Shown here: positions 32,156 through 33,195 of the stretch, piece after piece | Position numbering within the stretch: position 1 is the first letter of the stretch | Layout of the letters: each line of letters begins with the position of its first letter | Source of the DNA: Rubellimicrobium sp. | Lineage (GTDB): Bacteria; Pseudomonadota; Alphaproteobacteria; Rhodobacterales; Rhodobacteraceae | Direction: 5' to 3' | DNA length: 33,195 nucleotides | NCBI GenBank assembly: GCA_020852925.1 | Contig: JADYZU010000064.1 | Coordinates: forward strand, 1 to 33,195 | Made by a program: the position numbers and the translations under genes | Notes under the pieces: model-generated | What the model saw: only the letters and a program-made list of their open reading frames with translations | Database searches by the model: none | What the model was told of the DNA's origin: nothing

Positions 32156-32801
32156 CCGACCCCGCCTTCGCGCCGCCCGCGGCCGCGCCACCGGCCCTGG
32201 TCGCGGCCAGGGCGGCATCGTCGGCGGCATTGGCGCGGATCCAGGCCGGCCGCGCGTTCAGGCGGGCAACGTAGGCATCAAGCACCGGATGGTGCGGCAG
32301 CGTCCCGAACTGATGGCCATAGCGGATCTGCGATCCGGTCGCGACATCGGCGGCACTGAAGCTGTCCCCGGCCAGCCATTCGTTGCGCTCCAGCCAGTCG
32401 ACCAGCACGCCCGCCATCGTCCCGATGTCGCGAAAACCCACGAAACCGCGCTTGTCCGCGGGCACCTCATGCCCGAGCGCCTTCAGCACCACCGCCCCCT
32501 CGAGCGGCCCGGCCCCGAAGAACAGCCACCGCCAGTAGGCGCTGGTATCCGTGGGCTTCAGTCCGGCCTCGGGAAAGGTATCGGCCAGATAGGCACAGAT
32601 CGCCGCGTATTCGGTGACCACGCGCCCGTCATGGACCAGCGCGGGCACCTTGCCCATCGGGTTGATCGCCAGATACGCCGGCGCCTGCATCGGCGGGCCG
32701 TAATCGAGATGGACCACCTCATGGGGCTGGCCCGTCTCCTCGAGCATCCAGCGCGCGATGCGGCCGCGCGACATCGGATTGGAATAGAGCGTGAGCGTCA
32801 T
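32148..32801 (-). CDS. Glutathione S-transferase family protein
   Basis: A 217-residue cytosolic GST. The thioredoxin-like N-terminal domain (1-78) begins [22 protein letters not shown], with Ser11 or Tyr6 as candidate catalytic residue. It also has [14 protein letters not shown] with the cis-proline of the glutathione site and [15 protein letters not shown]. The all-helical C-terminal domain runs about 90-197 ([19 protein letters not shown] is the N-capping box region). The last 20 residues are Ala/Gly rich and probably disordered. It starts at an ATG overlapping the stop of the next upstream gene (ATGA) and overlaps phhB by 8 bases. The substrate is not known. Confidence 0.9.
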   Translation of the reverse strand: MTLTLYSNPMSRGRIARWMLEETGQPHEVVHLDYGPPMQAPAYLAINPMGKVPALVHDGRVVTEYAAICAYLADTFPEAGLKPTDTSAYWRWLFFGAGPLEGAVVLKALGHEVPADKRGFVGFRDIGTMAGVLVDWLERNEWLAGDSFSAADVATGSQIRYGHQFGTLPHHPVLDAYVARLNARPAWIRANAADDAALAATRAGGAAAGGAKAGSDG

Positions 32802-33195
32802 CGGCCGTCCTCCGTGCGGTCGCGCCGGAACGGGCCCAGCGCGGCAAGCTGTTCCGCCTCTTCGTTCACCGCCTGACGTTCCCCGTCAAGATAGCGCGCG
32901 ACGGCGGCGCGCAGGCCCGGATCGGCGATCCAGTGCAGCGAATGGCAGGCGACCGGCAGATAGCCGCGCGCGATCTTGTGTTCGCCCTGCGCCCCCGCCT
33001 CGACCCGGCCCAGGCCATGGGCCAGCGCCCAGTCGATCGCCTGATGATAGCACAATTCGAAATGCAGGAACGGATGGTGTCCGGTCGTGCCCCAGTAGCG
33101 GCCGAACAGCGCCTCGCGCCCGATGAGGTTCAGCGCCCCCGCCACCGGCCGCCCGTCGCGCAGCGCAAGGACCATGAGGGCATCGTCGCGCAACC
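32798..33195 (-). CDS. DUF482/GNAT-like N-acyltransferase, 3' part only
   Basis: The gene enters from the right edge; only about 132 C-terminal codons are visible and the true start is outside the window. The conserved run GRYWGTTGHHPFLHFELCYHQAIDWAL, followed by VEAGAQGEHKIARGYLPVACHS, matches what I know of DUF482 (the peptidogalycan biosynthesis/recognition family of the GNAT-like clan, related to FemAB). The stop overlaps the GST start by ATGA. An acyl- or aminoacyl-transfer reaction is expected from the fold; the substrate is unknown. Confidence 0.85.
   Translation of the reverse strand, partial: LRDDALMVLALRDGRPVAGALNLIGREALFGRYWGTTGHHPFLHFELCYHQAIDWALAHGLGRVEAGAQGEHKIARGYLPVACHSLHWIADPGLRAAVARYLDGERQAVNEEAEQLAALGPFRRDRTEDGR

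Noticed and set aside
1..33195. An undescribed multi-gene system such as a defence island or biosynthetic cluster
   Set aside because: Nearly every gene belongs to a known housekeeping family with uniform codon use and expected neighbours. The unexplained parts are single small genes and repeats, reported separately.

Overview
This window looks like chromosomal core DNA of a high-GC alphaproteobacterium, most likely a member of the Rhodobacterales/Rhodobacteraceae. The reasons are the gene order folK-rpoZ-rsh-DUF2062-pdxJ-acpS-lepB-rnc-era-DUF1491, the convergent and divergent dapA/slt arrangement, the C/G-ending codon use, and an intergenic repeat with the core GGGGTATTT...CAAAGATGAA that I associate with this group. 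The genus cannot be decided from the sequence. I see no rRNA or tRNA gene, CRISPR array, transposase, integrase or phage gene, and no cassette that looks like an undescribed defence or biosynthetic system. The unusual material is in small proteins, tandem duplications and intergenic repeats.

Layout. 1-122 is the 5' part of a minus-strand NYN-domain gene. 214-8688 is a dense plus-strand block: folK, rpoZ, the bifunctional (p)ppGpp enzyme rsh, a DUF2062 membrane protein, pdxJ, a small secreted protein, acpS, lepB, rnc, era and a DUF1491 gene. Many junctions are 4-base ATGA/GTGA overlaps, so this is probably one translationally coupled operon for growth control, cofactor and acyl carrier activation, protein export, RNA processing and ribosome assembly. 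8733-11012 (minus) is a class A penicillin-binding protein, divergent from smpB (11170-11646). Then come an 81-residue glycine-rich membrane protein with a TTG start, the sulfurtransferase sseA, and an aromatic/aspartate aminotransferase. dapA (minus) faces the aminotransferase across a duplicated hairpin repeat and diverges from a soluble-type lytic transglycosylase (15283-17499).

17508-19237 holds mnmD and, divergently, a DAO-type FAD oxidoreductase; together they resemble the two halves of MnmC. A 303-base gene-free stretch with the dispersed palindrome precedes a stand-alone thiamine-diphosphate enzyme (19541-21223), which is coupled to a 62-residue protein. An MFS transporter and recO (both minus) follow, then a second copy of the palindrome between the 5' ends of recO and rnr (RNase R). 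After rnr come two overlapping MltB-type lytic transglycosylase genes, then rpe and gph. The right end is all minus strand: rsmD, a ferredoxin-reductase-like flavoprotein, phhB, a glutathione S-transferase, and the 3' part of a DUF482/GNAT-like gene cut by the window edge.

Functional themes are cell-wall turnover (one class A PBP and three lytic transglycosylases, plus dapA for diaminopimelate), translation and RNA quality control (smpB, rnr, rnc, era, rsmD, mnmD) and the stringent response (rpoZ next to rsh). Two short tandem duplications at gene 3' ends (an 18-bp stop-containing triplication after the PBP gene and a 12-bp repeat at the gph/rsmD overlap), the dispersed palindrome family, and a palindrome in front of the MFS gene are the best targets for a second look.
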